36,159 nucleotides of DNA from Diatrype stigma (lineage: Eukaryota; Ascomycota; Sordariomycetes; Xylariales; Diatrypaceae), in the NCBI GenBank assembly GCA_022225965.2, contig JAKJXP020000192.1:1-36159 (forward strand). Direction: 5' to 3'. The translations under genes were made by a program, and so were the position numbers. The stretch's first letter is position 1; the number at the start of each line of letters is the position of its first letter. Below, piece by piece: positions 20,395-32,200 of this stretch. A model generated the notes under the pieces. The model made no database searches and had not been told where the DNA came from. It saw nothing but the letters and a program-made list of their open reading frames with translations.

Positions 20395-22930
20395 TCAGAT
20401 CAAGATGCTCACGGCGTTCCAGCTCGGGGTCAGGACATTGTAGACGACAGTCCCATCATCGGTGTCCTCCCCGTACCGCTGGAACTCGCCGTCGCTCTCG
20501 GCGAGGTCTTGGTAGAAGCGCGCGGCTGCGCGCGCGATCGCCGCGTTCTTGTCGCCGGGCTTGTACTTGTACACGTGGTACTTGGAGGCCGCGTAGATGA
20601 TCAGGGACTCCTTGTCGCCGGGCTTGAAGGACAGCAGGTAGGGGACGTGCGACGCGAGGAGCCACTCGTGCGGGTGGTTCATGGGCAGCGCCGCGACGAG
20701 GTCCGCCTCCTTGTAGCCCAGCAGCTCGTCCCGCGACCTGGGCGGGGGCGTGTAGAAGCACGGCGGCTTGTTCACCACAAATGCCTGGTAGTAGTTCTGC
20801 AGGTAGTTCACCGACGTGTGCTGCGGCGACGCGATGTGGATGCACATGGTGACAGCGTCGATGAGGTCGTCAAGCGTCTGGAATTCGGGGAATGTCTTGA
20901 TGTTCGCCCCCTTCTCCTGTACTGACGCGCGCATCTCCTTGGACCAATTCTGGACGTCCTCGTCCTGGCGTACTTGGAGATCCGCATCCGCGTCCGTGTA
21001 TCTCAAGAGGAGCATATCTTTCACGAAGCGGCGGATCTTGTACCACATGCTGAGGATGCAGCGCGCCCATGCGTAGTTATGGTACTTGCCGTCATTGATC
21101 TTCTCGGGGGGGAAGCCTCGGCTCCGCAGGTCGTCGGGGATGTAACAACCCTTGAAGTCAAACGATTCGTACTCCGAATTCAGGAACTGGTATGCGTTTT
21201 GATCCGGCATGGGCATGAGTGGAACTATGACGAATGGCATGAGAACGCTCCGGGCGGCAGCGTTGAGGGATAAAGTCTTCTGCCAATGAGGATAAAGGAG
21301 CTGGAAGACTTCATGACTCTGAGGCAGAGTCCGATTGGCGGCAACTATAACAGACTCTTCGATCAGATGAGTTCGGCACAGATGCACAGTGACGTTATGC
21401 TGGGTCCAATCACCAACTTGGATACAGGTCTTGGCTGGTGTGAAGCATTAGCATCGCCAGTGGGAGCAGAACTTCTGGGACCTTACCATATCGCCACGCC
21501 CAGTCATCCTTCTGCTTGATGGGGTCCAGTTCGCGATTATATATGAACACCGATTCATTGATACTGCCGCGCCAATCGATGATGATAGCAAGCGGTTCTA
21601 GCTTGCCATCGTCGTCTAAGTTAAACAGGCATACCGATGCAACGCCGTACCGGGTGACGGTTTTCTCCTTCCCCCCATCTTCTTGGTCCGGCTCCCTAAA
21701 GGTGCAGCTAAGATCATCCGCTCCCGCCGCCTTTCTGAAATAGCTGTAGTCCTGGACATAGAGCGAGTCTGGAGATTCCTCGGCTCGTCTGCTGATCTTG
21801 GCTTTCATGACAGAATCCTGGGGATCAGTCGCTGCATCGATAAAGATCTGGATCCAGTGGCCGGCATGTCGAATCGTCGTTGGGTTTGTACCGGTGAAGT
21901 ATTGTTGGGCGAATCGCGCATCCGAATACCAATCCGCCAGGTTTCCTTGCTCAAGTTAGCATCATGTGCCGAGCTCTACTCAGTATCTTGTAGTTGAACT
22001 TACTATTGTCAGATTAGCTGCAAGTCTTCGGAAAGGGATTTCGACAAATAGTGCAGATCGTTCAATACGTACCCAATGTTAGGCAAATCGAAGATATCCT
22101 TCTGATGCCAGAACTTCTGTGATTGCCGGTTGTTGTAATTCTCAACATCTGCCAACGTGGTTCCTCGATCAGGTCTGCCCATGCTCCCATATACAGTCCA
22201 TGCCGCCGCCTCTCCGATCTTGGCTCCTACTTCCCCGACGAACGTCTTGGGAATAACAGTAGGAAGCAGAGTAGTCAGTTGAGCAAGTCGTAGCTTGTTG
22301 AACAAGTCAGCCGTAGAGAATGCTGACCCTTGTGCCTTGGACACGCCGGTATTCGCGGGCTTATTCGCTGCGAGGTTGAGATGGGGAGGATACTTGTCCG
22401 TAGCCGGATCCGTGAAGATGAAAAATGCCTTCTTTTGATCAGGGGTAAGTGGGGAGGGGACGGTTGGCTCAAAATTGGCCGTGTCCATGAAAGAACCAAA
22501 TCTTCGGCAAGTTAGCCACGGAAGTCAGGCAATCAATCATCGAGACGGCTCGTCTAACGTACTTCTTTTCAATAAGATCGTAGATCTTCGTCAGGGCTAG
22601 TTGAGTACCGCGGTAAGTTCCTTCTACAAATTGGTCGGCTCGGTCTTCTGCTTGCTGTTTCGCTTTCGCTAGAAGAGTTTCCGGGTTATCTTGGAAGGCG
22701 GAGTGCTCCTCTTCCGTGAGCGATGCGTCGAACTTCTTGGGGAGGATGTCCTCGTTGATCAACTCGGTGACAAAGACACCCGTATCGAAGACGGGAATAG
22801 GCACTTTATTCACGTCGGATGGCCATCCACCCTCAATCTCCTCCAGCCCAGATACAGTACATGCCGCTTCTGGGACGACAGCCACACCCGGAGTCAGTAG
22901 AAACGGGGCGGCTGGGGTAGCTTCGGCCAT
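20395..22930 (-). CDS. Lipoxygenase
   Basis: Lipoxygenases insert O2 into polyunsaturated fatty acids such as linoleate, giving hydroperoxides. Four exons are visible: 22930-22563, 22501-about 22073, about 21945-21487 and 21434-20395. Metal ligands are in place: H-x4-H (HLCRTH, 21367-21384), H-x3-N in PQHTSVN (20806-20820) and a C-terminal Ile (SILI). The DARFAQQYFTGTNPTTI block and AANRTLPQSHEV are family hallmarks. No signal peptide is seen, unlike secreted Mn-lipoxygenases, so it may be intracellular. Introns 1 (22502-22562) and 3 (21435-21486) are clean. Intron 2 is not: the good sites (GTACGT donor at 22072, GCTAAC branch, GCAAG acceptor at 21946) leave the frame one nucleotide off (2296 coding nt). 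A weak GTATTG donor at 22068 with a GAG acceptor at 21950 restores 767 residues. So either the splice choice is unusual or there is a one-base indel in the GGG at the donor. Confidence 0.88.
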
Positions 22931-24630
22931 TCTGCTTTTGAAGGGGCTAACTGGTTTCTGAAGAGTCTCAGAGATCTAGTTTCAGTTGATTATCATGAAT
23001 TGGAGCAAGAGTTACAAGAAGTTTTCGATCAACAGAGGTTTGATGATGGTGAGCGTGTCATACTTTGATGCAAAAACAGTTGAAAAGGCCTTGGAACCTT
23101 TGCTTCCCAAGTTTCTCACAAGTAAATATTCATCAGGGCATAATGCCTTCCCGACAGTAAGGTAGTCTCTGTTATCCTGTCAAGTACGTTGACGTGGAAG
23201 TCACATTCCACGGGATCCCTCGGAAGTACACGGGTCTGTTAACAATACCCCTTCCTTCGGACCTTGGTCGATTCTGTACATGTAGTTTGAACTGCTGAGA
23301 AAAGTAGAGGAAGTCGTCAATAGTCAACACCTAAAAGCATTTACGTTTCAGGCGATGGTCATTGTCCAGTAAGGGGATTTAGGCCCTGAACACTGACAGC
23401 AGGCGTTGAAGGAACCAGATGGAAATGCAGATAGATACCCGGGGTTGAGTAAGTGAATAGGATATGACGACTCAGATGTCATGGAGCCCAGCTCCTGTTT
23501 CATGTCTTAGGTTGACTCCATGGGCTGTCCCGAGCTGTTCTTGAAAGGAAACCAAGCCAGGTGCGTCCCTGGCCGCGATGCAGACGATACCTATGATGAC
23601 ACTGGTTTAATACAAACCTAGCTCATCGACCTTAATCAAACTTGACATGAAGCTAAGAATTCCACGTCGATATGCGACGTGGAGATAGTGTTCATAGGCC
23701 ACAGTCTCACTCTTCTTCTCACTATGTCTTCGTGCTTTCGCTATGTTCAAAGACGCTTTCGTCTGCTAGCCAACCATCGCATATTCCGGCACTACAGGTC
23801 ACTCGTTCCATCAGGATCGGAACGCAACTGCTCTGTGCTTTGCAATTGCAACATCACACCCTGTGTCGATGTGCCAAAGACTTGTACCGGTCCTGACCTA
23901 AGTCGGAAGGTGGTCGTAGCATGACGTACCCATATGTAGGTCAACAGCTGTATGCATGGAACCCCAACTTTTCAATATATGTACAGGAACAAAGGGGAAC
24001 GGAATGACATATCAGATGGTAGGTAGCCAGGCCATAAAGGAAAGGGTGCCTGTCTAGTAGTTGCACTTCCATCTTATGTTATAACATGCGTGCCCGAATA
24101 CCTACTTAGGTAGGTAACATCTAGGTAAGGACCAGATATCAGGTTGACGATATCGTGATCTGTATCTAACGGAGCTCTGCTTAACTACCTAGGTAGTACT
24201 TACAGTCGCATCTAGAGGATCACCGATAGCGATGGCTTCGGATACAGATCTTGTCATACAGAGGAAAAGAAGGGATCTCTAGTCTAAGGAGCAGAGGAGC
24301 TCTTATACAGAGTATGCCGACCCGCTAGGTGCCGATCACCTGGTTATGTAATCCAAACTCTCCTATTTTAACCCCTATATCGCGACACTTACCGAACACT
24401 CTCCTCCATCTCCTAAGCCAGTTCTAGTCCAATGAATTTCTCGACTTCCCCCCCTTGACTAAATAGCTCCTTTTCAGCGCGAAACGTCTCAACACATGAA
24501 AGTGCAACAGCTCTGGAATAACCACGAGCTTATTTTCTATTGCGTAGATCTCATGTGACTGGCGAAGAGGTGCATTAATAGACGCTATGCGAACTTAGCA
24601 TATTCTTGCATGGATTATAATATTCTATTC
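22931..24630. other. Intergenic region with a repeat remnant
   Basis: No gene is seen. The first few hundred bases should carry the lipoxygenase promoter. A short copy of the dispersed repeat lies at 24234-24392. Short palindromic TAGGTAGGTA/ACCTACCTA motifs occur near 24105-24200. Confidence 0.5.
24234..24392 (+). repeat. Degenerate dispersed repeat, internally deleted copy (copy B)
   Basis: CTTCGGATACAGATCTTGT joins almost directly to AGGAAAAGAAGGGATCTCTAG. In copy A at 3178-3700 the same two blocks are more than 200 bp apart. A further block GGTGCCGATCACCTGGTTAT is shared, again with less spacing. Copy B is therefore a deletion derivative of the same family. Confidence 0.68.
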
Positions 24631-26478
24631 TCATCTATATTTCTCGTAAAGCGCAATTTCCGCCAGGAGCTTCTCGACCTTCTCTATCGTGGCCGAATCG
24701 TACACTTCCTCGTGGGTCTTCTGCCCCCGGAGGATCTCCTTGTCGTGCCTCGTCGCCTCCTCCTTGGTCATGCAGACGAGGTCGCTCAGGTGCAGGTTCG
24801 AAGACTTCTGCTCGTCCGCCCCCTCCCCGATCCGGACCAGAGTGCTCTCGGTCGGCTTCCGCCACCTCGCGAGCGTGAGCCGCGTCGGCAGCCCCGTGAT
24901 CGCGCTCCGGCCCTTGAATATGTCCTCCACGAGGAACGCCAGGTCGCTGATCGTGACCGGCGTCTTCAGCCCCTGCGTGATGGCGACGTCGCCGCCCGTC
25001 ATGTGGCGCAGTATCTTCTCCTCTCCCCCTTGGACCGCGGCAATGATACCTTCGTACATCTTGTCGCGGCCCTTGGCTTGCACGTAATCATGCGGGTATC
25101 CTGCACCGGCAAGTTAGAATGAAGGGATTGCACACAGCTAGCCAGCCATTGGTCGCGCACGGAGACGAGGAATGAACCTTACCTGTGATGGAAAGAATGA
25201 CGTGGTTGGCCACGGTATAGCCGAAGACGGCGGGCATCGTGCCCAGGACGGGCAGGATGCGGACGCGGAAGTCGGGCAGGACGCCGAGGTCGCCGACGGG
25301 CCCTTTCTGGAACTCGTCCTCGGGCAGGGGCAGCAGCTCGGCCTTGCCGTCGCCCGTCTTCTCGGTCGAGAAGACGGTCGGGATGCCCTGGGTGACGCCC
25401 TGTAGCTTCAGCCGCCGCCGCGTGGCCCGCGAGAGGCCGTCGTCGGTCGTCGTCGAGATGTCGCCCACCATCATCCGCGTCGGGTCGCTCTTGCACCCGG
25501 CTCCCATGGCCGAGATGACGGGCAGCCCGCGGTCGCGGCAGTACTTGAGCAGCGAGACCTTGGTGTCGATGTTGTCGATGGCGTCGACGACGAAATCGGG
25601 TTGCCGGCTATCGGTGGCTACCACCCCACCATCACCATCACCGCTATCCCTCCACGGCTCCAGCAACCGATCGGCGGCCTCGTCCCAGTACTTCTCCAGG
25701 CGCAGGTCGAAGCGGACCCAGGGGGCGATGGCCAGCAGGCGGCGGCGCAGGCACTGGACCTTGGGGGAGCCGACGTCGGCGAGGGTGGCGACGGCGTGGC
25801 GGTTCAGCGAGCTCAGCGTGACCTGGTCGAAGTCGACGAGGCGCAGGCGCGAGACGCCCGACCGCGCCAGCGCCGCCGCGCAGTGCGAGCCCACGCCGCC
25901 GCACCCCACCACCACCACGAACGCGCCCCGCAGCTTCGCGAACCCCTCCGGCCCCAGGAACACCCGGTTCCGCGCCAGCTGCTCCAGGATCAGCTCCTCG
26001 TCGTAGTCGCCCGCCTGCGCGCGCCGCGCGAGCCGCTCGTTCCGCAGGTCTTCCTTGTCGGCCGTGGTCGCGGTCGCGGTCGTGTTCGTCGCTGAGGCGT
26101 CGCCAATGGGTCGAGCCTGTGTTGCGCGCGCGTGAGTAGGAAGCGGTTGAGTTGCGTTTTCATCATACTGATAAATGCGCCATTCTATATCGCGGAGTAA
26201 GGGGGGAGGGCGAAAGGCGGACGACGGACGACGGAGTAAAGGGGTCGGAATGGAGGGGTGAGGGGCTGCTTCGGCTTGGCTCACTTCTCACTTACTGATT
26301 CCCCATCATCACTTAGGTGTATTGAATCTTTGAGCTGAGACAAACGCTCATGGTGCTGCAAATGCTGGTATCCTAGTATAGCGCTGGCCACAATTGCGCC
26401 GGACGCAATCGCCGTCGCGGCGAGCTGGACGCGCGAGTTCCCGGCGGCTCGATCTAGGAACGAGGAAGTGGCCGCCAT
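24631..26478 (-). CDS. tRNA threonylcarbamoyladenosine dehydratase (TcdA/Tcd1-type, E1-like)
   Basis: This family uses ATP to dehydrate t6A37 of tRNAs to the cyclic form ct6A; yeast Tcd1 and Tcd2 sit at the mitochondrial outer membrane. Three exons (26478-26296, 26116-25183, 25100-24631) give 528 residues in frame. Introns of 179 and 82 nt have GTAAGT and GTAAGG donors and CACAG and GCAG acceptors. An N-terminal membrane segment lies at about 17-36 (QLAATAIASGAIVASAILGY). The conserved block YDEELILEQLARNRVFLG precedes the nucleotide-binding GCGGVGS (132-138), then LVDFDQVTLSSLNRH, FVVDAIDNIDTK, SAMGAGCKSDPT and VFSTEK, all typical of TcdA/ThiF proteins. The C-terminal exon (KGRDKMYEGII, DIFKGRSA, LTLARWRK) is typical of the eukaryotic Tcd branch. 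Gly/Asp inserts around 25620-25650 are low-complexity. Exon 1 could be joined differently, but this junction keeps phase with consensus sites. Confidence 0.93.
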
Positions 26479-27619
26479 TGTGAGGGAGGGATTGTTTGGT
26501 TGCTACAAGGGAGAGTAGCAATTGTCCGATCTAGGGGTTTTCAGAATACATTCTTAAGAAAAGCCCAGAGAAAAGAAAGATTTGATCATTCCCGACGTAA
26601 TTCCCTAAGCAAAGCTTTGTGAGGGTAGAAGCTCCGAAGTCAAGACTTCAGGCACTGAAGATTTTATCGGAGACGATGACGGAATTTCGGCAGCCAACAG
26701 CTGTGGTGGCTTGGGACCCCTCACCCGCTTCTGCCGCTGTACCTACCTAGGGCTGCTAGGTAGTGACCATGCCTTCGGTAGGACCCACTAACTACAGTAG
26801 GTATAGGGATGTACTCCAGGAGGCTTATATACATACATGTATATATCTACCTTGACCTTCAAACCCCCCGCTCGTGTAAGGGCCGGATTGTCTGTAGTTC
26901 TTCCACCCATTTGCCAATTGCAGCAAGTTTATCTCGTGATAGACATCGTGATAATGATATCCAGTCGCGGGAGGGAATGGAGCAATGGGGTGCATATATA
27001 TACACGATACTTCGTACACTACACTAGCTGACTAGTATATGCCAATGTGTCGAAAAGGGGGGATCAACTAGGACTTTGAGCGGGTAGGTATCATAACGGG
27101 ATCTTATCATCGGGGTATCGAATTTGTCCGTTGTGTCTATTCATAGGTATTGTTATCGATCAATTCTCCCTGCACTATGCAAAAGGTCATGTCGACGACG
27201 TTGAACAAGACCAATTGGTTTACTACCGGATCGCAATACCAAACCACTGGCTCTGCCTTGCGACTTGGTATTTCCAGGGCTACGCGCTGTTTTCTACACC
27301 ACTGGCAGGTGACACAATGACATCAATACGCAGCTACTGGGCTTCGGCCTCGATGCATCTTGTCTCACGTCCCTGCATAAGTGCTTGTCGTTTCGCTCGC
27401 TAAGACGATTGCTTGTCTATTATTTGACTGCTTCCCCTCACTCCGGGATTTGATAACCTCAAGTATGAGCGCCGAGCCGTGTAGCTATACATCTGCACTT
27501 GTACGGACGAGGAGACGATTTGGTGCTCCGAGAAAAAATCAAACCAAGCAGGACGAAATCAAAACTTCAAAACCAAAAACGAAACGCCCCCTTTCCCCGA
27601 AAAAGAAAACGACAAAAAA
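26479..27619. other. Intergenic region
   Basis: No gene is recognised. The left end should hold the promoter of the minus-strand dehydratase gene and the right end the 3' region of the carbonic anhydrase. TAGGTAG motifs and TATATAC runs occur near 26740-27000. A plus-strand frame at 27131-27403 has no recognisable content. Confidence 0.5.
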
Positions 27620-28677
27620 TCACACCTGGGCGGCCATCTGCAGCAGGTTCGGCTGTCCCGGGGTGTTCTGGGGGTAGCGCGCGTTGAATCCGACGGCGGC
27701 GCGGGCGGAGGCGAAGGTGGCCTGCGAGAGGACGAGCTTCTGGGTGGCGACGAGCCAGCTGACGTCCTCGGTGCAGGGCGGCGTGGTCAGCGAGCCGTGG
27801 TAGGCCTGGAAGCCGCCCGCCGTGAGCGCGTCGACCACTTCGGACATGACGAGCGGCGCCGTCGTCGTGTGGCTGCCCGGCTCGGCGATGTCGCCCACCG
27901 ATGCGAACACCGTCTCGAGCATCGTCGTCGGCGCGCGCTTCTGCAGGATCTTGGCCCCTCCCGCCGACAGGCTAGCGTTGAGGTGGACGCCGCTGCCGCT
28001 GCCGTCATCGCCCCCTTCCACCACGCCCGCGTCCGCGCACGCGTCCCCCTCCTCTCCCGTGGTGTCGATGTACACGCCGATGACGGCCACCTCGTTCGCC
28101 TCGCTCTGGAACACCATGTGCATCTCCATGGGCATGCTGACGCCGTTGTCGAGGTGCTCGCTCGGGTGGTGGAAGTGGAACTGCGTCAGGTTGTACTGCG
28201 TGCCGTCGCCGAGCGTCAGGCCGCCGCCCAGGCCGTCCATCACCACCTCCACCGTCGTGCCGAGGTTCTCGAACTCGGCGCCCTCCGGCACGTCGGGGAT
28301 CGTCAGGGCCACGCTGTCCCCGGACATCATATTGAAGTGGCCCTCCACCATGTCGATGGGTGACTGCCGGCTCCCCGTTGAGCAGGCCTGGTTGACCTCG
28401 GGATCCAGTGACGTCCACAGGAGAGGCCCCTGGCAATAGCGTCAATGGTCAGCCATAGATCGGATCGGATGAGATGAACCCAGAATAGACTACGCTTGGG
28501 TCGTCGGGGAAGGGGGGTGGGGAACGAAAAACTCACTATTGTACCAGCGTATCCGAACTCGTTGACCTCCACCTCGCCTTCTTGCCTCCGGTCGAGATGG
28601 GTATGGGCACCGCAAAAGCTGAGCGCCGGCGTCGCAGACGCGGCCAACAGGAGAAGTCGAGCAATGGTGGAATGCAT
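27620..28677 (-). CDS. Secreted alpha-carbonic anhydrase
   Basis: The enzyme interconverts CO2 and bicarbonate. Two exons, 28677-28537 and 28429-27620, separated by a 107-nt intron (GTGAGT donor, TTGCCAG acceptor), encode 316 residues. A signal peptide is clear (MHSTIARLLLLAASATPALS), and LDRR near residues 29-32 is a possible Kex2 site, so the protein should be extracellular. SRQSPIDM is the usual early motif. The three zinc-binding histidines are present: H132 and H134 in QFHFHHPSEH and H151 in MEMHMVF. Glu138 matches the conserved Glu near Thr199 of human CA II, and YHGSLTTPPCTE carries the active-site Thr and the Cys-containing loop. An acidic Gly/Asp/Ser-rich insert (GVVEGGDDGSGSG) sits in a loop. 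NLT and NAS are candidate N-glycosylation sites. I chose the ATG at 28677 because it starts the signal peptide; an upstream in-frame ATG at 28815 would bury it. Confidence 0.95.
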
Positions 28678-28835
28678 GATGAAATTGCAACCACAGGACT
28701 GAACAGGGAGAATTGGAGAAAATGTGAAAGAAGACGATGCGGACGTCACGAAGAGAATCGAAGAGGTTATATTGGAAACGCGACGAACAGCGGACCCGAC
28801 CAGCGGAAATAACAACGGGGAGGAAGATATCGGAA

Positions 28836-28847
28836 ATTATATATAAT
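28836..28847 (-). promoter_or_regulatory. Possible TATA box of the carbonic anhydrase gene
   Basis: The minus strand reads TTATATATAA about 160 nt upstream of the start codon at 28677. The position fits a TATA box with a leader of roughly 130 nt. This is sequence resemblance only. Confidence 0.4.
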
Positions 28848-29158
28848 CAACGGAGAAAAAGAAATGGGACTGACGAAGGAGGGGACCCGATGGTGTTTAC
28901 CGCTGCCTATGATATACGTCGATCTACTCATCGGGGATTGTAAACGTGGGCCACGTATTACTATTATACTGAGTACGGATTGCACCTATTGACACAATAC
29001 CTAAACCAACCAACCGAAGTTTATCGGCTTGGCTGCTTGGCTTCACAAATCAGGGGCAGCACGTATGCTTGTTTGGGCACGCCTAAAAAAAGACTAGCAA
29101 TTCCGCCCTGTACATAACACAATACATAGGTAAGTTGCGTTGGTTCGGTGTTTTGTGT

Positions 29159-29278
29159 GCGGCGTAGCCGGGTTGATCAGATGCATTTCGCTCCCGAGTA
29201 AGTCAGCCTCACAAATGCCACGAGACTGACAGTCTCACTTACTTCCCTTCTTTCAGTCAACCGGCTGACTACGCCGCC
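29159..29278. repeat. Imperfect inverted repeat, about 120 bp
   Basis: The left arm GCGGCGTAGCCGGGTTGA (29159-29176) pairs with the right arm TCAACCGGCTGACTACGCCGC (29257-29277) apart from a few unpaired bases. Inner AGTAAGT and ACTTACT also pair, and GAGACTGACAGTCTC (29223-29237) is a near-perfect small palindrome. It could be a foldback element or a structured regulatory site. I see no target duplication. Confidence 0.55.
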
Positions 29279-32200
29279 CCTTCTTACGCTGGGAAAACGT
29301 GATGCGTCCTTGGTAGGTCAGGGGAGTGTCGATAGGCCACTGGTCTAGACAATAGGCATAGCGAACGCTAAATACGCCTATGCGCAGGTTAACTTAGCAC
29401 CAGTGAACGGAAACCAACAAAGCTTGACTCTTCTCCTCCACGTGAGTGGGCATATCGCCAAGGCTGGGGCACGAAATCGCCAAGGGTTTGGGAAGTTAGG
29501 GAATCGGTGTTTTTGTCTGTAGATTTCTCTTGGCTGGAGTTTCGACGGCATGCTCTACGTATGTATGTGTGGCGTGATTTCGGCACCCCCCTGGCCATGC
29601 CGAGCCGAACCAGGTCGCTGCGGCTGCTGCATTCGACTAGGGCTGGGCTACCCCATGGGATCGGCCATCCCAAGTCAATTCGCTATTGTGGGGGGGCGAT
29701 TGCTGCTTTCTGCTTTCATGTATGATGACATGTTGGAGAAGCTTCTGAAATGTCCGATAGAGTTCGTTGTCAGCCCGGCTCAGCCGCAGCAGACAGCATC
29801 TAGCCACGGACAGCTTTTCATGGACAGCTACTAATATAACAGGACACTAGGCGCAGCCCAAGACGACACGGCGCATCTTCATACAACTTTCATCCCGTAT
29901 ATTGCATCCGAGAGTAAGCAACTCATTCGTATGCACTCGGCTCGGGCCAGATGGATTAGTTGTGCGCTAGCGGGCGAAACGCGGAAATTCATGGCCAGGG
30001 GCTGGGCTCATCCGCCCGAGGACCCTTAATGACTGTTGGAGTCTGTCGTTCACTATGGTAGACCGCAGCCCATCATCACTGGATCAGGGAGTTACTGAGT
30101 CTTGTCACTCATCACCGGATGCCATGTGGAAATTGCACGCTCCAAGTGCATACCCAGGTACGTATATGCGTATACATCCCACTGGCTACCTAGGTAGGTA
30201 ACTACTGTATCCAGGAAGAGGAACGAAGGAAGAGGGGTGGCGGGGCAGCTAACAATAACAGAGGGCACTGGCACATCACATCAGCCCGTGGCGCGTGGCG
30301 GTGCACTGATGACAGTTCATCAAGTGAGACGCGAAGCAGTCAGAACTTATTTGAAGATGCGAAATGCGAAATGGAACAATAAGCTCTATCTACGGACCGC
30401 GTGTATCCCGGCCCGTATGGTAAGTAGTCGTCCTGAACGCCTCCTCGCATACGTGCCACCACAGTGGCACGCACCCGTGACAGATTCCACGACAGATGAG
30501 GCTGCAATTCGGACGACGCTACGGCTGTTGTGCCACCTCAGACGGCAAGAGCGCAGTCATAACGGTGTCCACTGCCGAGCGTAAGCGGAATCATCGTCCT
30601 CATACAAGAGGATGTCCTCCAAAAGGCCGCTTGAAGGAGCGAAGACTGAAAATAAACGAGTTCTCGTTGTACGAAGTACATACGAAGAAGTAGTTCGCTT
30701 TCGCGCCAACGACATCAGGGAAGAGTGGGGAAAAAGAAAAGAAAAGAAGAAAGGCAGTACAGCCCAGGTTCGAACGCATTAAATGACAAAAACAACAAAA
30801 AGATACCCTGGACTACCAGCTCGCTCTAGGCGCTAAGGATTTACAATCTGGGCTTGAAAACCTATGCTTTCTACACAGCTTTTTCTGGCTTACTCCAGTC
30901 ACGCTGTACCATTGGGCCAACGTGACAGTTTCGGTTAGAAATTCTTGCACTTTTTTGAACTTATATTGCTGGCTTTGGCTTCCCGGTTTCCCGACTTTAG
31001 CCGATTGTCCTAATACCTACCCTCCTAAGCATATTCGAATAATCATGCCGAGTTTTCGAGCCAAAGCATATTGTCACGTCTGCCCTTATTCCGGAGACTC
31101 AAGCAGACAAGAATCGGTCAAACTTAAGGGTCTACTTAGGGGTCCAGGGGTTCCGTGTTAGTGGGAGACTTCGGACGCTTACGGGCGCTTGGCGCGGCGC
31201 GCCTGTCTAACAACCGCTAAAATCCTAGCGTTTGGGGTTCTAGGCCGCCTAGCACTGCTAGTTTAGGGACGGTTCAGGGTCTTCTCCAACATTTAGCGGG
31301 CTGCAGCCTGCAGGCCTACCGCTGCTGTTCCATCCCCGGATTTTCCCCCAACTGATCGTCCTCTCCGCGAAATTGAATCCAATGAAGGTTGATCGCGGTC
31401 TTGGAAAGGGAAGAACTCCTAGCCTAACTAACTGACAACTCCCCACATACGCCAACATCATCGGTCCTATTTACTGAAATCAACTGATTATCGCGGGCTC
31501 GAACAAGGTTCGGTACGATACACGTACGTACCTTGAACACGTGATGCCATTTCGCCAGCCATAATAGAACTGATTGTCTCGGTCCAGCCGTCTTATGTCG
31601 CTTCGACCTGGCGTTCTCGCAACACATGGATTCTCTACGGCGATAGTTTTCTCACACATCTATTAATATCAGCCGTCTAGCAATAACTTCAAGCCCATCT
31701 CATCTCATCACATATGGAACTTTACAACCACCGGCTTGGTCGTCTCATGACGCTGTTTCAGCCCCAGGGAGGAGGGGTCAAGCCAAGGAGCCGTGAAAAG
31801 CCAATTCCCTTACAAATGTGTCCTGGCAAGATGACCAACTATACGCTGGCCCATTACAGAAGTCACTCTACGAGGTCCATCTGAACCGAGGGGCTGGACT
31901 CTACAGCCTAAAACGCCGGATTGGCCTTTGTGCGGCTTGGCGACCTTAGCTCGCCCGTCCGAACGCCTGTCACTTTCCTTGGCGGCTGCTTACTTACACA
32001 GCACTTGTGGCTGGGCGCATATTCTAGACATGCAGCCGATGCTTGATCTCCTGTGGCGCTTGGTTGACATATTGCTTCGGCCGAGTTGCGTCTCGGAACA
32101 TGATAGACTGCTTACGACAGGATTCTCAGACGCAAACTACTGGGTACTCTAGTTAGGTCTTTTCCCATTGCTCACTGTTCGTTATGGCACCTTCAAATGC

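Noticed and set aside
25239..26095. Long plus-strand open frames across the tRNA dehydratase gene
   Set aside because: Antisense shadow of a GC-rich exon with unmistakable E1-like motifs on the minus strand.
26740..26765. Recurring ACCTACCTAGG/TAGGTAGGTA motifs here and at several other intergenic sites
   Set aside because: They are short, self-complementary and scattered in all intergenic regions; this looks like general composition of the genome rather than a specific regulatory site.
27797..28439. Plus-strand frames over the carbonic anhydrase gene
   Set aside because: Arg/His-rich antisense translations with no family match; the minus strand holds the active-site histidines.
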